The notes beneath the pieces were generated by a model that worked only from the letters and a program-made list of their open reading frames with translations, did no database searches and was not told the origin of the DNA. This document shows positions 35,777 through 47,539 of a stretch of 64,000 nt of DNA, one piece after another. Positions within the stretch are counted from its first letter, which is position 1. Each line of letters begins with the position of its first letter. The position numbers and the translations under genes are program-made. The stretch comes from Henckelia pumila (Eukaryota > Streptophyta > Magnoliopsida > Lamiales > Gesneriaceae): NCBI RefSeq assembly GCF_033568475.1, contig NW_027331831.1, positions 6,324,001 to 6,388,000 on the forward strand. The letters run 5' to 3'.

Positions 35777-36610
35777 GAATTATATCATCAAATGGAGAAT
35801 TGTATTTGTTGCTCTCACCTTCATATATAATCACTGCAAACGGTTTAGCTTTACCGTTATGATTTTATTTTTATTTTTAATATTATTTTGTTTATTTGGA
35901 TAGAAATATAAAATTTCTGCTTTTTTTTTTTATAATAAAATAAAATTTTATTGTTAGTATTTTATGATTGTTATTATTTATATAAGGGGTTTTCTTGTTA
36001 TGAATTATGATCATTGATCCAATATGGCTAAATTCATTTGTAAAATAGTGTAATTCAAATTAATTATCATTTTTAGTTTTTCTTTTTTTGCTTTTATTTT
36101 TGGTGAGTTAGTCCATCTAACACATGGTTCGAATTAAGCAGATTTTTTTTTCTGAAAAAATAATACTTATAAATTGATTTTTTCTTTCTTTCTTGTTTTA
36201 AGTGAAAAAGAAGATTGTTATAATCGAGTCTTGAAATTTAGAATTATTTCAAATTTGGGATACACATGATCGGCGTTAAGTTTGACATTATAACAACATA
36301 AAAAAATGACATTATAATTTTATTTTTAGTGAAAAGTTTTGGAAATATGTTTTAGAGGATTTGTTTTTGGAATATAAGACGTATTTGGTTTCATTTTTGG
36401 GTAGCTTAGATATTTTTTGTTATATATCAAATCATGCAAAATTTTATTTGATAAATCTAAAAGGTGTCTTTAGATTAATATTTGTGCGGATAATTGTTAG
36501 GGTGAGATGTTTAAAATCTTAAAATATAGTATATTTTATTAAAATACTATACAATTATAGAGTATTTTTGTGAATTTTATTAAAATACTAGATATATATA
36601 GTAGTATATA
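35777..36610. other. Upstream region of the U-box gene, no further gene
   Basis: AT-rich, long T runs, no supported feature besides promoter sequence of the minus-strand gene. Confidence 0.45.
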
Positions 36611-36625
36611 ATAATAAAGTGCTAT

Positions 36626-36891
36626 GCCCACATGGGCATAAGCGAGTTGATAAGGTCTGAGGTGACGTGAGAAGAGATTCTCCAGCATTGCGGGTTCGAT
36701 CCTCGTGTGGAGCATATTCTCTGCTGAAATATTGTGGGGTATGCTCTGGGGGTTAGGCCATGTTGCTCCCTCCTTCAGGTTTCTGACGCTCGTACACATC
36801 CCTCGATTTAATCTCCGCATGAGTTAATGTGTTTCTGACTCATGTGAAAGTGGGATCCCCCTTCGAGATCAACCCTTTTAAAAAAATATAT
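36626..36891 (+). mobile_element. tRNA-derived SINE
   Basis: About 266 bp with RNA polymerase III internal promoter boxes: an A-box-like ATAAGCGAGTTGATAAGG near 36638 and a B box GGTTCGATCC near 36689. A tRNA-unrelated body follows, ending in TTTTAAAAAAATATAT. Imperfect direct repeats flank it: ATAATAAAGTGCTAT (36611-36625) and ATAATAGTGCTAT (36892-36904), as expected from LINE-aided insertion. There is no coding capacity; the small minus-strand frame over it is a shadow. Confidence 0.75.
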
Positions 36892-37048
36892 ATAATAGTG
36901 CTATAAAATCTTGAACTAGATATTATAAATTAAAGTGCTTAATTTCCTTATTAGTGTGCTCATGTTATCTTTTTACAATCTATCGGCATGCTATTTTCCA
37001 CGTTTGCTTCTAATTAATTCGATGAAATGACATGTTCATATAATGAGC

Positions 37049-37343
37049 AGGTAAATTACAAATTCCATCGTAAATGTCCACATTTTATCGTTTTCATCAT
37101 GTAATGTGTTAAAATTTGGTTTATTTTCACATGAAGCATATTTTCATGAGCATGTTGACATGAAGTTAGATAGATTATTAATGTTTGATGTCACGTTAAC
37201 GATATTTTAAAATTATATCAGTACTGTTTAATGTCATCTTATCGATCTACAATAACATTAACAAATTCGTAAGATTAAATTAAAATAAAAATTTGACAAC
37301 TCATCCAAAAACCAAAATCTACCACTGCGATAAATTTTGTAAT
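37049..37343. repeat. Possible MITE
   Basis: The left end AAATTACAAATTCCATCG is roughly mirrored by the right end CGATAAATTTTGTAATTTT, about 290 bp apart. The stem is imperfect and I found no clear target duplication. Confidence 0.4.
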
Positions 37344-39810
37344 TTTCCAAGATATTTCAGACCGTTGCCTCTGTAATCTATAATTTTTATTTAATTCGAT
37401 TTTATTTTAGTGGTTAGTTTTTCAATGTTGTGGTATTTTTTTTTTTATTTCAAGTGATGACAAGCTCTGGACTTCAAACTTTCAATTTTAAATTATTGAA
37501 ACAGTGTTGTTTGTCACACTACATGTTTCGGGACATATGACATATGTTTCTTTCTTTCTTTTTTTTTTAACAAAAGGAAATCGTAAGTAATGGGACAAAA
37601 ATACAATGAAAATTCTTTTTAAACCACAAAACGTACAATGTCTTAAATGTTGCACAAATTGTTTTCATCCATCTAAGACTCGCTGTCTCGTTATTTTTTG
37701 ATATACACTGATTAAACACTTGGCCATACAAATGCTTAAAAATCACGCTAGTCAGTACAACACTCACTTGAGAATGTGTCGACAAGGAAATTAAACATAT
37801 AAAATGAATCAAGCTTTCACATATCTCACCAATTCGAACAACCCTTAAATTGACAATTTTTCACATGAAGCTAAATTTCATCCATCTGATAAAAAGAGAA
37901 ATATATGAATAATATAGCTATGGCTTATTTTCACCAGTTCACTCAACTTGACATAGATTCATTCAATTCCAGAACCTGCTCTCATTATTTTGTGACACAC
38001 ATGAAATATCTTATAATATGTTATGTTTTAAAGATATATAAATTTAAAAAAGCATACACTTTTTATATACATAAATGCGATAGCTTAAATTGTTAATAAA
38101 AAATTACAAATCAAAAATTACAATTAATGTCCGTAGAACAATAGATAACACGAATATATATCATTATATCAAGTGTGTAATATTGTGAGTTTCGATAAAT
38201 GAAAGACGCACGTACGTAAATTGTAAAAAGGAAAGTATTTTTTCAGTCTAATAATTTGTTTCTTTATGGGATTTTGTCTACTATTACCTTTCATTTTTTT
38301 TTTAATATTGGTATTGGTTATAATAATTTTTTAATTTAAGAGATTGTGGTCCATTACTATCGGAATATTCAATATTTACTAGAAAATGCTCAGTGTGTGT
38401 GGTGAGACTAAATCACATTTCGATATCACAATTCGTTGACTTTTCCTAATAACATGCATTAACTAGTAAAATTTGTTTGTTTTTTTATGTAAAATTTGTT
38501 TCAAGTAAACTTACAATTTCCCACTAAAGAAATTGCAAAAAGTTTTGTCATTTAGCTTCCATGACCGTTTAATCAAAATTTTCCGATAATAATTGAAAAT
38601 TTCGAAATAAATGAACTAAAATAACCAAAATTTATTGTAATCAAGAACACAAAAAAAAAAGGAAAATAATTGGAAAAAAAATAAATAAATTGACGGGAAA
38701 AGAAAAAATTAATTTCCACGATCATAATTATTCCTATGCTGCCTGCTGCTTCAGTATACGGGACAATTGAGAACAGCTGTACATTCACAAAAAGACAATC
38801 TGGGTTTTGTCGGACTGAATGATATTTTTTCCATTTTTTTTTTAATATATACATACTTGTGGTCCCATAATTCACCGCCAATATTGCTTTTAATACACAC
38901 ATGTATCATTATGTATATATATATCTATATTTTATATGAAAATTTGGGAATTTCAAATGCTGATTTTTACGGCACATTGCATGTTACTTCGAGATTAAGA
39001 GTTCCTTTTTTAGTAATTTTCATATATATATAGTTGCGATCTCTTGCTCAATTTTCCCAACAAACAAAATTCTTTTGGATTAAAATACAGTAGCAATGAG
39101 TAAATGATATTATTTGATAAATGATAGATAATATTATTAATACCGACTAATCTTATGTTTAATTACAAAATTGAAAATCATTATAAATTTTTAAGCTCAT
39201 TAATAATAAGATTTACAAATGATTTTTAATTTTAAATTTTACAAAGGAGTATAAATCTGTACATGATGAAAATAAAAAAAAAAATCAATCTTAAATTTAA
39301 TCTATCAAACTAAACATGTTATTATTTTTTTATAACCAGTTCATATGCTGTCAAATTATATTAATAATCACATTTTAATCTATCTTTGCACAATCTCATC
39401 TTTCAAGATAAACGTTACGCAGCCTTATATTATACAGAAAATATTCTCACAAATCATTTTTATGAAACAAATATTTTATTCGACCAAAACTCATTAAAAT
39501 TACTTTCTATATCAAATTGTTATTTTTCATTATAAAGACTGAGCAAATCGAGATATCTCCGAGTATATATCTATGAGCATATGTGTGAGACTATTTTATG
39601 ACATGAAACTTATTCATCGTGCTATATATTTCAATAGTTGCTTATATTATATTATAGAAATTTTCAATTGTTTAACCATGTTTTTTCACTTCATTCGTGA
39701 CAATTAAAATTCGATACAGGGTTTTAGTGATGTAAAAACAAAACAAAAAATCAAGTCGCGGACGAAACAAAAAAACATGGTTTGGGTAGCTGAAAATTAA
39801 TTTATTATAT
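37344..39810. other. Intergenic, no gene seen
   Basis: AT-rich DNA. The segment 39455-39590 is a third, strongly decayed copy of the dispersed repeat found at 3619 and 9785 (TTTTATGAAAC, ATTCGACC, TTTTTCATTATAAA). The open frames here lack support. Confidence 0.45.
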
Positions 39811-39826
39811 TATATTTATATATATA
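39811..39826 (+). promoter_or_regulatory. Probable TATA box of the PYL gene
   Basis: A TATATTTATATATATA stretch lies about 165-180 bp upstream of the ATG and is followed by a CT-rich leader (CTTCTTTTTTTTCTTTC). Other AT runs nearby make the exact box uncertain. Confidence 0.4.
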
Positions 39827-39991
39827 GATATAAGAGGTCCCAAACCCTTCTTTTTCCATTCGAAAAAGGAAACTCTTGCTTCTTTTTTTTCTTTCATTCA
39901 TTTGGGTGGTTACGTTGACCACCAAAATCTTTCCTTTCTTGAACCCAAAATCTGCTCAGAAGTTGCTTCACAAATCCAAGATTCTCCGTTA

Positions 39992-40549
39992 ATGGACAAC
40001 AATCAAACGCCACAAGACCTCACGGAGGAAGAAGCTGCGGTGCTCCATCCAGTAATCAGCGCCTACCACACGTTCGACGAAATTCCCAACACATGCACTT
40101 CTCTCGTTACGCAGCGCATTGACGCGCCGGCAGATTCGGTGTGGCCCTTTGTACGTAGCTTCGACAAACCGCAGCGCTACAAGCACTTCATCAAGAGCTG
40201 CCGCCTCATTGGCGATGGAGGGGTCGGCAGCATACGCGAAGTGACGGTGGTTTCGGGCATCCCCGCGTCTACAAGCACCGAAAGACTCGAAATTCTTGAC
40301 GACGAGAAGCATATACTGAGCTTCCGCGTTGTGGGTGGTGAGCATCGCTTGAATAATTACCGATCTGTCACTTCCGTTAATGAATTCAAGAAAGGTGGGA
40401 AAGTTTACACCATTGTCCTGGAATCTTACATTGTGGACATACCGGATGGGAATTCTGCCGAGGATACAAAGATGTTTACTGATACTGTCGTGAAACTCAA
40501 TCTTCAGAGGCTTGGAGTTGTGGCAATGTCGTCGCATGGAAATGAATGA
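39992..40549 (+). CDS. PYL2: PYR/PYL/RCAR abscisic-acid receptor, PYL2-like
   Basis: A START-fold (Bet v 1-like) soluble ABA receptor that, when hormone-bound, inhibits clade A PP2C phosphatases and so releases SnRK2 kinases. Single exon, 185 aa; ATG 39992 is the first in frame, and the frame runs further upstream without an ATG. Visible features: the ABA-carboxylate Lys in RYKHF (K64), the gate loop SGIPA (88-92), the TSTERLE strand, the latch GEHRL (116-120) followed by NNYRSVT, and the C-terminal helix EDTKMFTDTVVKLNLQRL. It resembles PYL2/PYL3 of the dimeric subfamily. The gate has Ile where nearly all family members have Leu (SGLPA). Expected in cytosol and nucleus. The gene looks intact. 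Confidence 0.95.
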   Translation: MDNNQTPQDLTEEEAAVLHPVISAYHTFDEIPNTCTSLVTQRIDAPADSVWPFVRSFDKPQRYKHFIKSCRLIGDGGVGSIREVTVVSGIPASTSTERLEILDDEKHILSFRVVGGEHRLNNYRSVTSVNEFKKGGKVYTIVLESYIVDIPDGNSAEDTKMFTDTVVKLNLQRLGVVAMSSHGNE

Positions 40550-42118
40550 AGTTTCTTGGAGTGAAATGGGATTCATCTTTTCAAGAATTGGTCAGATTTT
40601 GAGCCCAAGTTATCAGACTTGAAGGTATAATCATAATATTAGTGATATAATAATAATAATGATGATCATATATAATAATAGTAATGGTGCTGCAAGAATG
40701 GTGGTGGTGCTATTTCTGTAATTTCCTCGTTTTCAAGATTGGTTTTTTAGTGGCTGAAAGTGGGATCTTTTTTGTGATTCACAAGCTGGAATTGTCCTTT
40801 CTTTAATTGTTGTTGGAATTATGAAATGCTTTGGTGATTAAGTTTTTCTGTTTTTTCCTCATTTTGTTCTTGTTTTTTTTTTTTGGTCTTTCTCGGAGCG
40901 GAGGAGGATGAATTTCTATTTTTGGTTTTATTGTGGGCATTCAATGTTTTATTACTATATATGATTATTCCTGCTTGAGAATCTTGGATTAATTCTAGAC
41001 CTTTCCTCTTTTTGCTATGTCCTATTGGCTATTGGGAATGAATATGTTTTCATATCATGGAAAAAGGTGAAGGTCTAGAAGATTGTATATTGTAAAAAAC
41101 AGTGTCAAGTCCTCAAGTCCTTGTGGTGTCTGTTTGTCTTTATTGGGAAAAAGATTGATTGCTTAAAAGAATGCAATTGATTCGCTAAATTCTAAATTTT
41201 ATTAGGAATTCACACCTCATCATAGAAAATATATGGACTGTGAATTTAAATGGTTGATTATTCTTTAACAAAAATGGGTTGATTATTAAACTAGTTTAAC
41301 GAAAAAGTTATCATTGTTATTACAAATTAATCGTATGATGTATTTTATTAATTGTTATGCAACTAGTGCATAGGTGCGTGATGTCATTTGCGGCAAGTAT
41401 ATTTAAGTTATATATGATCATAAAATTATGATAGTTCACTTTTTGTATGTGGTTTACGTATATAATCAAATTCCGAACAAAAAACTCCATGAAGGTGTGA
41501 AATTTATTTTTTTAAAAAAATAACAAGAAAAAAAATGGAAGGAGAACATTGTCTAATTTTAATGTTAACGTGATTAATGGAAGTTAAATACTATTAGAAA
41601 ATAATCTGATTAGCTGTTATTACATATTTGAAAGAGATTTTTTTTATATATATATATTTTTCTCATCTTCTTGCTGTGATATTTTGGTTCGAGATTAGAC
41701 TAGATCAAGAACTATTAACCAATATATACTCATACTATATTATATTACACAACATCAAAATATAGTATGATACAGTAGACAAGGTACAAATCATCACATG
41801 GTCGTTCATAAATTAAATAACATTGTCAAACCCAAGCATAAACTCTCAAAACATGTGCCTCCACACAAGCCAAATATATATACTTGGTGTAGGTGTGATT
41901 TATGGTTCAAAATTATCCTCAATAAACGACAAACGTCAAACGTTTTAAATATTCTAGACCAACGAACATGATTTACAGAGCTTGAAACGCCTCAAAATCC
42001 AAAGATAAATGAAATTGAACCATGTGAAAGTATTTTATTAACCATTATGAACCATGTTCTACCATTTTAGATGCAAAAATAGATATGGCGAAAGTTAATA
42101 TTTTCAAACAAAATGAAA
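40550..42118. other. 3' flank of the PYL gene and intergenic DNA
   Basis: The first few hundred bases look like a 3' UTR (including ATAATAATAATGATGAT-type repeats near 40640-40685). No gene follows before the microsatellite. Confidence 0.45.
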
Positions 42119-42126
42119 TTGAAAGC

Positions 42127-42202
<76 letters not shown>

Positions 42203-42205
42203 CTC

Positions 42206-42247
<42 letters not shown>
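42119..42247. repeat. Compound microsatellite (CT)n-(AT)n-(CT)n-(AT)n-(GT)n
   Basis: Runs of CT, AT, a short CT, AT again and GT in direct succession. Open frames across it are artefacts of the repeat. Confidence 0.95.
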
Positions 42248-42696
42248 GTGAAAAGTTGTGAAATGACACGAAAAAGTTGAGATTTAACTTTAAAGAAATA
42301 TATCACATTCACATATATCACGGAGTAAGAGTGGGATTTGTGCGGAGTCGCGCCTATTGTTTTTAACTTCGACCAATTTAAACCCTGAAGGGCAAGGGTT
42401 CGTGCCAGGTTCTTGCAGGGTCATCTCTAAGTGTTGCGGCACCAATGCAACTTCCACGCTAGTGTTTGTCGTCCAAGAGCACAAAAATTAGCGTATCGTG
42501 CCGGTGTTTGTGCAAGGTCCGTGCACACAAACCACAATATATCAACAGGCGGATGTCACATGGGATCTGTGATACCTCAGTGCACATCAAGATTTAAATT
42601 TGTTTGTTTTTTCAAAATATTTTCAGAAAGTAGACCAAAATATAACATGAACCACAAATGATAATGGCACTACAATTCTAGTAATTGTAACTGATT

Positions 42697-45600
42697 TCAT
42701 GCTTCAGCCATGTCATCATCAGAAGTACCACAAGTAAAGTCATCACCTGCGGGAAAACTTCCTGGACTGTTGCCATGCTTGGCATACTTGGGTTGTGGAT
42801 CGCTTACATCACTAAAAAATGCCTCTTTGCGTTTTTTACTGCTTTCAGCCACCACATTTGCGAAGCTATGAGCAGTGCCCCAGGGATCAACACCAACTCC
42901 TCGACCTTCATTGACATCAACATCCTCAGAAGTTGATACATCATCGATTTCTAGACCGTTGTTCACATCAACAGCATCACCAATTTCTTGACCCTCGTTG
43001 ACATCAATAGCATAGGATGGGAGGTTGATAAAATTAGGTGCAAAGTTGATTCTTGGCTCGAACATTGATTTGTTGGCAAGAACCAATGACTCTTCATCAA
43101 ATATTCTGATACCATATCCTTCAAGAATCAATAGCCACTCTACAATCAAGATCAGTCACAGTTACAACACTTGTACAAAAGCAAGAAAATAAATGGGGTT
43201 GAAATGAGACAAAGCATGTTAGTGTAATAGTGTGGATAGGAGTCGTCGTAATAAATTATCTGAGTCTCTACCGTGATTCTGCAGCTTTCTATAAAAATGT
43301 GATTTGTAAAACTAGGAAATACGAGTGTACAAAACACAGTCCAGGTATACCAGCAACTCACCGATGAGAACTTTAGGATGCTGGATGTGAAGCCTATTGA
43401 CTGGGTCCTCAATTCCAGCTTGAAGTTTCGCCCACTTAATTATTTCGGTAACTATTTGAGATTCGCCAAAAGCATTAATATATGATATTACAGTGGCGAA
43501 GTCATTTGCAGACCTAATCAACAAATTGCATGGAATTACTTTTTGAGTTTTGAGATATTATATATGAACTCTTTAAAAACTTATCCCATACAAAGCAAAT
43601 CGAAACGCTTTGTCAGCAACTAACAGCCATAACAGAGCCAACTTTTTGGGTTGGTTGTCCGGTGAGTGACTCCATCTTCCAAAATAAAATGAATAGTCGA
43701 TCAATACCACAGCATCATATAGCACTTTCCGTAGAAGAATCTCATCTGTAGAGCACTGCAACAATCCTCAAGTTCAGTTTTGTGAGCATAAAAAAACTCG
43801 AGATTTTTACAAATTATTCTCTAGCATGACACCAAATTAGAATCATGAAAAAGTTCCATTATAATAAATGATTTCCAGAAACTACAATATGCAAGATCCT
43901 CCGAAATTTTTTTATTTATAGATGAAATAAATAATGACCAGTAACATGATTTGTCTTTTTACAAAAAGTAGCAGAGGGACGTACCAATAAGGTTTTAACA
44001 GGCAAACATGGCTCCAACAGCGTTTTGAAGAGTATATCTGTCAAGGAGCACACCATTCTTTAAGGATACTAGGTGAAAACTCTAAAACTAAGTACAAACA
44101 TGGGATTTCGTTTAGGACAGGTCGAGACAATTTTCAATTTCCTAGAATGGATAGGAGCATCATATAAGCAAAACAAGAGGAGGAAAGAGAAACATTAAAA
44201 CCCAAATCAAATTTTCACCTCAAAACCACCACATATATGAACTGGCAGACGAAAATGTTCACCTAAATAAATTAGAAGATAAATCAAGTGAAGGATGTCA
44301 TGACAGCTTTGGACCGATTACTGGTGTAGAAGAAAGTTATCCCTCTGAGTTATCATCGAACCAAATCCTTTAATTTAGCCACATGTGAATCACTAAACCT
44401 TGGAGAAATGATGAAGCTGTTTCTAGGTAAAGTGTTTATTTCAGGCTATGTCATTGTTATGTTACTAATCTACTGTTAACCGAAAACCACACATTGTGGC
44501 TTTCTCATGAGATCTTCAATCTCTTCTCTTTACACAGGCATCCTCTGATAGGCACTTTCTTTGAGGTAATGATGCATTACTAGATGAAGATCGAGTCCAC
44601 AATCATGAGCTCCCGTTATTGCACAAAGAAAAAATGCATTAGGTATTGAAAGTGAAAGTTGAAGCACGAGGTGTTTCTTTACCACTTCATTGATGCACTT
44701 GTTTCAACCCCAATGAACTTTTTTTATTAAAAATCTACCAGTTTCAGTGGCAGTCTTTTCCTCAAACAGTCTGAAGAATGTGTACAAAGTGCTTCCACTT
44801 CTATCATGTGAAAGATGTTTCTATTGAATCTTACTCATTATAGTTGTTCCAATGTGAAATAGAAATTAAGCATAATACATGATGCACATCCTGATAAAGC
44901 CAAAAACACCAGAGCTAAATAGCAAGAGTACATGCCAACCATTTAAACCTTTATAAATTAGGAAACTTGAAGTTGGCACCTAGAACCACAGTTGTCAAAA
45001 CTCAAAAGCGCAGGGCGTTTTTCAAAGCGCTCAAGTGTGCGGCGCCTTTAAGCGCAAAGCGAAGCGCATGCTTTAACAAATAAAATAAACTAAAAAATAA
45101 AAATAAATTCAATTTTTTATAATAAAAAAAAATATGAAACATAAGATATCAATATTGAAATCATCATTATCTTCATCTTTCAGATATCAAATATTGTGAG
45201 GGTAAAGGGCGAAGACAATGGGGGGAAAGGTGACGCAACGTTGGGGATTTTGTGCTCTTTTTTATGGTACACAGGAGAAATCGCACTTTAAGAGGCAGTT
45301 TCACCTCTATTGGAATTCTCTTTTGAAAAAAAGTTTGTTTTTCTCCGAGGCGCAAAAAAGCACTAGAAGTACAGGCAATGCGCTTCGCTGTGCTTTGCAC
45401 TTAAAGTGCACACTTCTTCCGCTTTTGACAGCTATGCCTGGAACATTGATTTAACAGCAAAATGCCTGACATTCTCACCAATAACTTAAAAAAATTGAAA
45501 ACTGTCTGGATAGCTAAGCTTAGCAATTCTCAAGCACATCCTTAGGGGTAAAGTTTCATTCATGACAACCCCAGCCGCTCAATAAAATGTTCCCCGACAT

Positions 45601-47539
45601 TATTCAACCCCTCATTTTCTCCATGCAGATATTGTGAGCAACAAATGATAAAATAACAAGTAAGTTTTTCACAACATTCCCAATCTCTTCCAAAAAGAGT
45701 GTATTCCTCTCTGAAAAATTAAGCTAAACGATATAAAAAATAAAGAATGGGGGCAATCAAAGTAATTTTCTCTACCACGCCGCAGTTATGTGAACATTTT
45801 CTTATTACATGCAATAAATTCTTAACAAGTGAAAGTCTCTTCTGAGGCTTTAAATTCTTGAAACGGGAATTGTGAAAGGAAATTGCAGCATAAAACCATA
45901 AAATCTCAAGAAGTGGATCTTTCAAGTCCTGTACTGATTTCTGGTATAGAAGACGTAAAGACGAGAAATCCAAAACCATTTTAGGGGTTCAAACATGAAG
46001 TAACTGATTGAACATTACTCATGCTATGACCTACTATATCCCAAGTCTTCCAGTTGTCAGGCTTATGTTCTACGTGCAGCATTCAGATCAAATGTCTATA
46101 TGAAATGATAATCCATGCTTCAACTTATTCCTTAATCATATGAAAAATGAATCTTTCCACGAGCTTTCTCAAACTGTGTAGCCTAGTTTGCATTATAAGC
46201 AGCCTTTCATTGCCAGATATTTTCTCCCAGGAAATGATAATAATTTCCATTACTGCTCAATATTGTATTCAGAACACTGAAATTTTACCTAGATGACGAC
46301 TTTCATTACACTAATGATACTTGCATATCATCGTCCTAGTTCAATCTTGACCAGCAAGGTTAATTTTTTTATGGATTTCGCCGGTTCCTTTTCAATATAG
46401 AGGACTAATCAAAGCAAATTAGCATAAAAACTAGGTTCCGTTACTTAAAACCAGACCCTTTATTCTTTTGCAAGACACTGAACAATTTGAATCCGCTACT
46501 AATTATCTTGACAAAACAAATCCAAAGTGAATGAAAAATAGTGTAATGTTGCCAGAACATAGAATTGCTTCGAATTGGTATAGAGTTTGAGGATTATAGA
46601 AGTTTTATAAGCGCTTTAATCATACAAGATTATTAAATTTTAGTTTATACTTTGATTACAAATGTGATACGAAGTTAATGAAAGCTCACCTACAAAGAAG
46701 CAGTTACGTAATGCCTTGATCATGCAAACAGCATTATTTTTTGTCTCTTTAAGAAAATCTTCTTTACTCTGGCCCGAACCAAAATTCAGACACAGCTTCA
46801 GCAAAAAAACTTCACATACAACTATCCCTACAAACTCCTGCATCCCGTGCCTCGAATTCACCCCCTTCCAAATGCGATCACTCAAAACAGGAAAAAACAC
46901 GGTCAAATTTTCCCCGATGCTACGACTCCCACCGCCTCGATCAGCAGTCCATACACGAACCAGATCCTCAAAACACACTGTCATGTTTTCAAATTCCACG
47001 ACCCCTTTCCCACAGTCATGAATTCCAGCAAACAACATGATATGATCAGTAATACTCTCCAACAATTTATGGACTTCATGTTTCACACTTAGTTCGTTTT
47101 TCCCACAATCGTACAAGACATTGTACAACTCGTATACAACGGGAGCAAGCAGCACGATCTTTTTCGACGTGCTACTCAAATTAGAACACGAAATATACAA
47201 ATTCAACAAGTCCTTGACTATGAGGACTCGAGTGGAAGGGTCCTTCTTTTGGGAGCTGGACTTCGCGGCGTGAAACGTTACCGCAGAGTAGAACCATGTG
47301 ATTTCGACAGGTGGATCGAGCATCGTCTGTATTAAACGGAAGAAAATCGTCTCGAAAAACGAGAAATCGGAGCTCCCATTTTTGTGCAGTTGAAGGAAGT
47401 GCTTGATCGATTCCTTCAACATAAGTTCCTGATTCTGCATAGCTGAATTCATCGGCTTCGGGGCCAAAAAAATGGCGGAAATGGCAGGAAACTCGTGGAT
47501 TGAGGCTTGAATTTGCCTCGTTTCAAGGGTTCTTCGCAC
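42697..47539 (-). CDS. Conserved-looking five-exon gene, unknown function
   Basis: I do not recognise this protein. Five exons fit splice signals and phases exactly: 47539-46690, 44037-43985 (53 nt), 43755-43592, 43513-43362, 43139-42697. Together they make 1662 nt, 553 aa. The first ~430 residues look like a helical-repeat fold rich in Leu, Phe and Cys, with no transmembrane segment I trust. The C-terminal ~130 residues are acidic and low-complexity, with a thrice-repeated DVNEG/DVNNG unit (about residues 455-500) and a KKRK patch, suggesting a nuclear protein. Intron 1 is 2.65 kb and holds a diverged copy of part of exon 1 (45719-45979) and a MITE. Another possible start is the second in-frame Met (MNSAM, about residue 30). 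The clean exon phases argue for a functional gene. Confidence 0.7.
44990..45432. repeat. MITE-like element with GCGC-rich subterminal repeats
   Basis: The outer ends AGTTGTCAAAACTCAAAAGCG and CGCTTTTGACAGCT are inverted copies (AG[T/C]TGTCAAAA). Both subterminal zones are rich in AAGCGC/GCGCTT words, e.g. AAGCGCAAAGCGAAGCGC left and GCGCTTCGCTGTGC right. About 440 bp, within intron 1 of the unknown gene. Superfamily not assigned. Confidence 0.6.
45719..45979 (-). pseudogene. Diverged partial copy of exon 1 of the unknown gene
   Basis: An 86-codon frame resembles residues about 58-150 of the surrounding gene: WFYAAISFH against WFYSAVTFH, LVKNLLHVIRKCS against IVKDLLNLYISCS, and KITLIAPILYFLY against KIVLLAPVVYELY. 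About 40% identity by eye, same strand, inside intron 1. No splice sites of matching phase frame it, so it is probably a relic of a tandem duplication, though an alternative first exon cannot be excluded. Confidence 0.6.

Noticed and set aside
39989-40576. 195-codon minus-strand frame over the PYL gene
   Set aside because: Exact antisense shadow of the conserved ABA receptor; no domain of its own.
42045-42269. 74-codon minus-strand frame of Ile/Tyr/Arg/Glu repeats
   Set aside because: Translation of the CT/AT/GT microsatellite.
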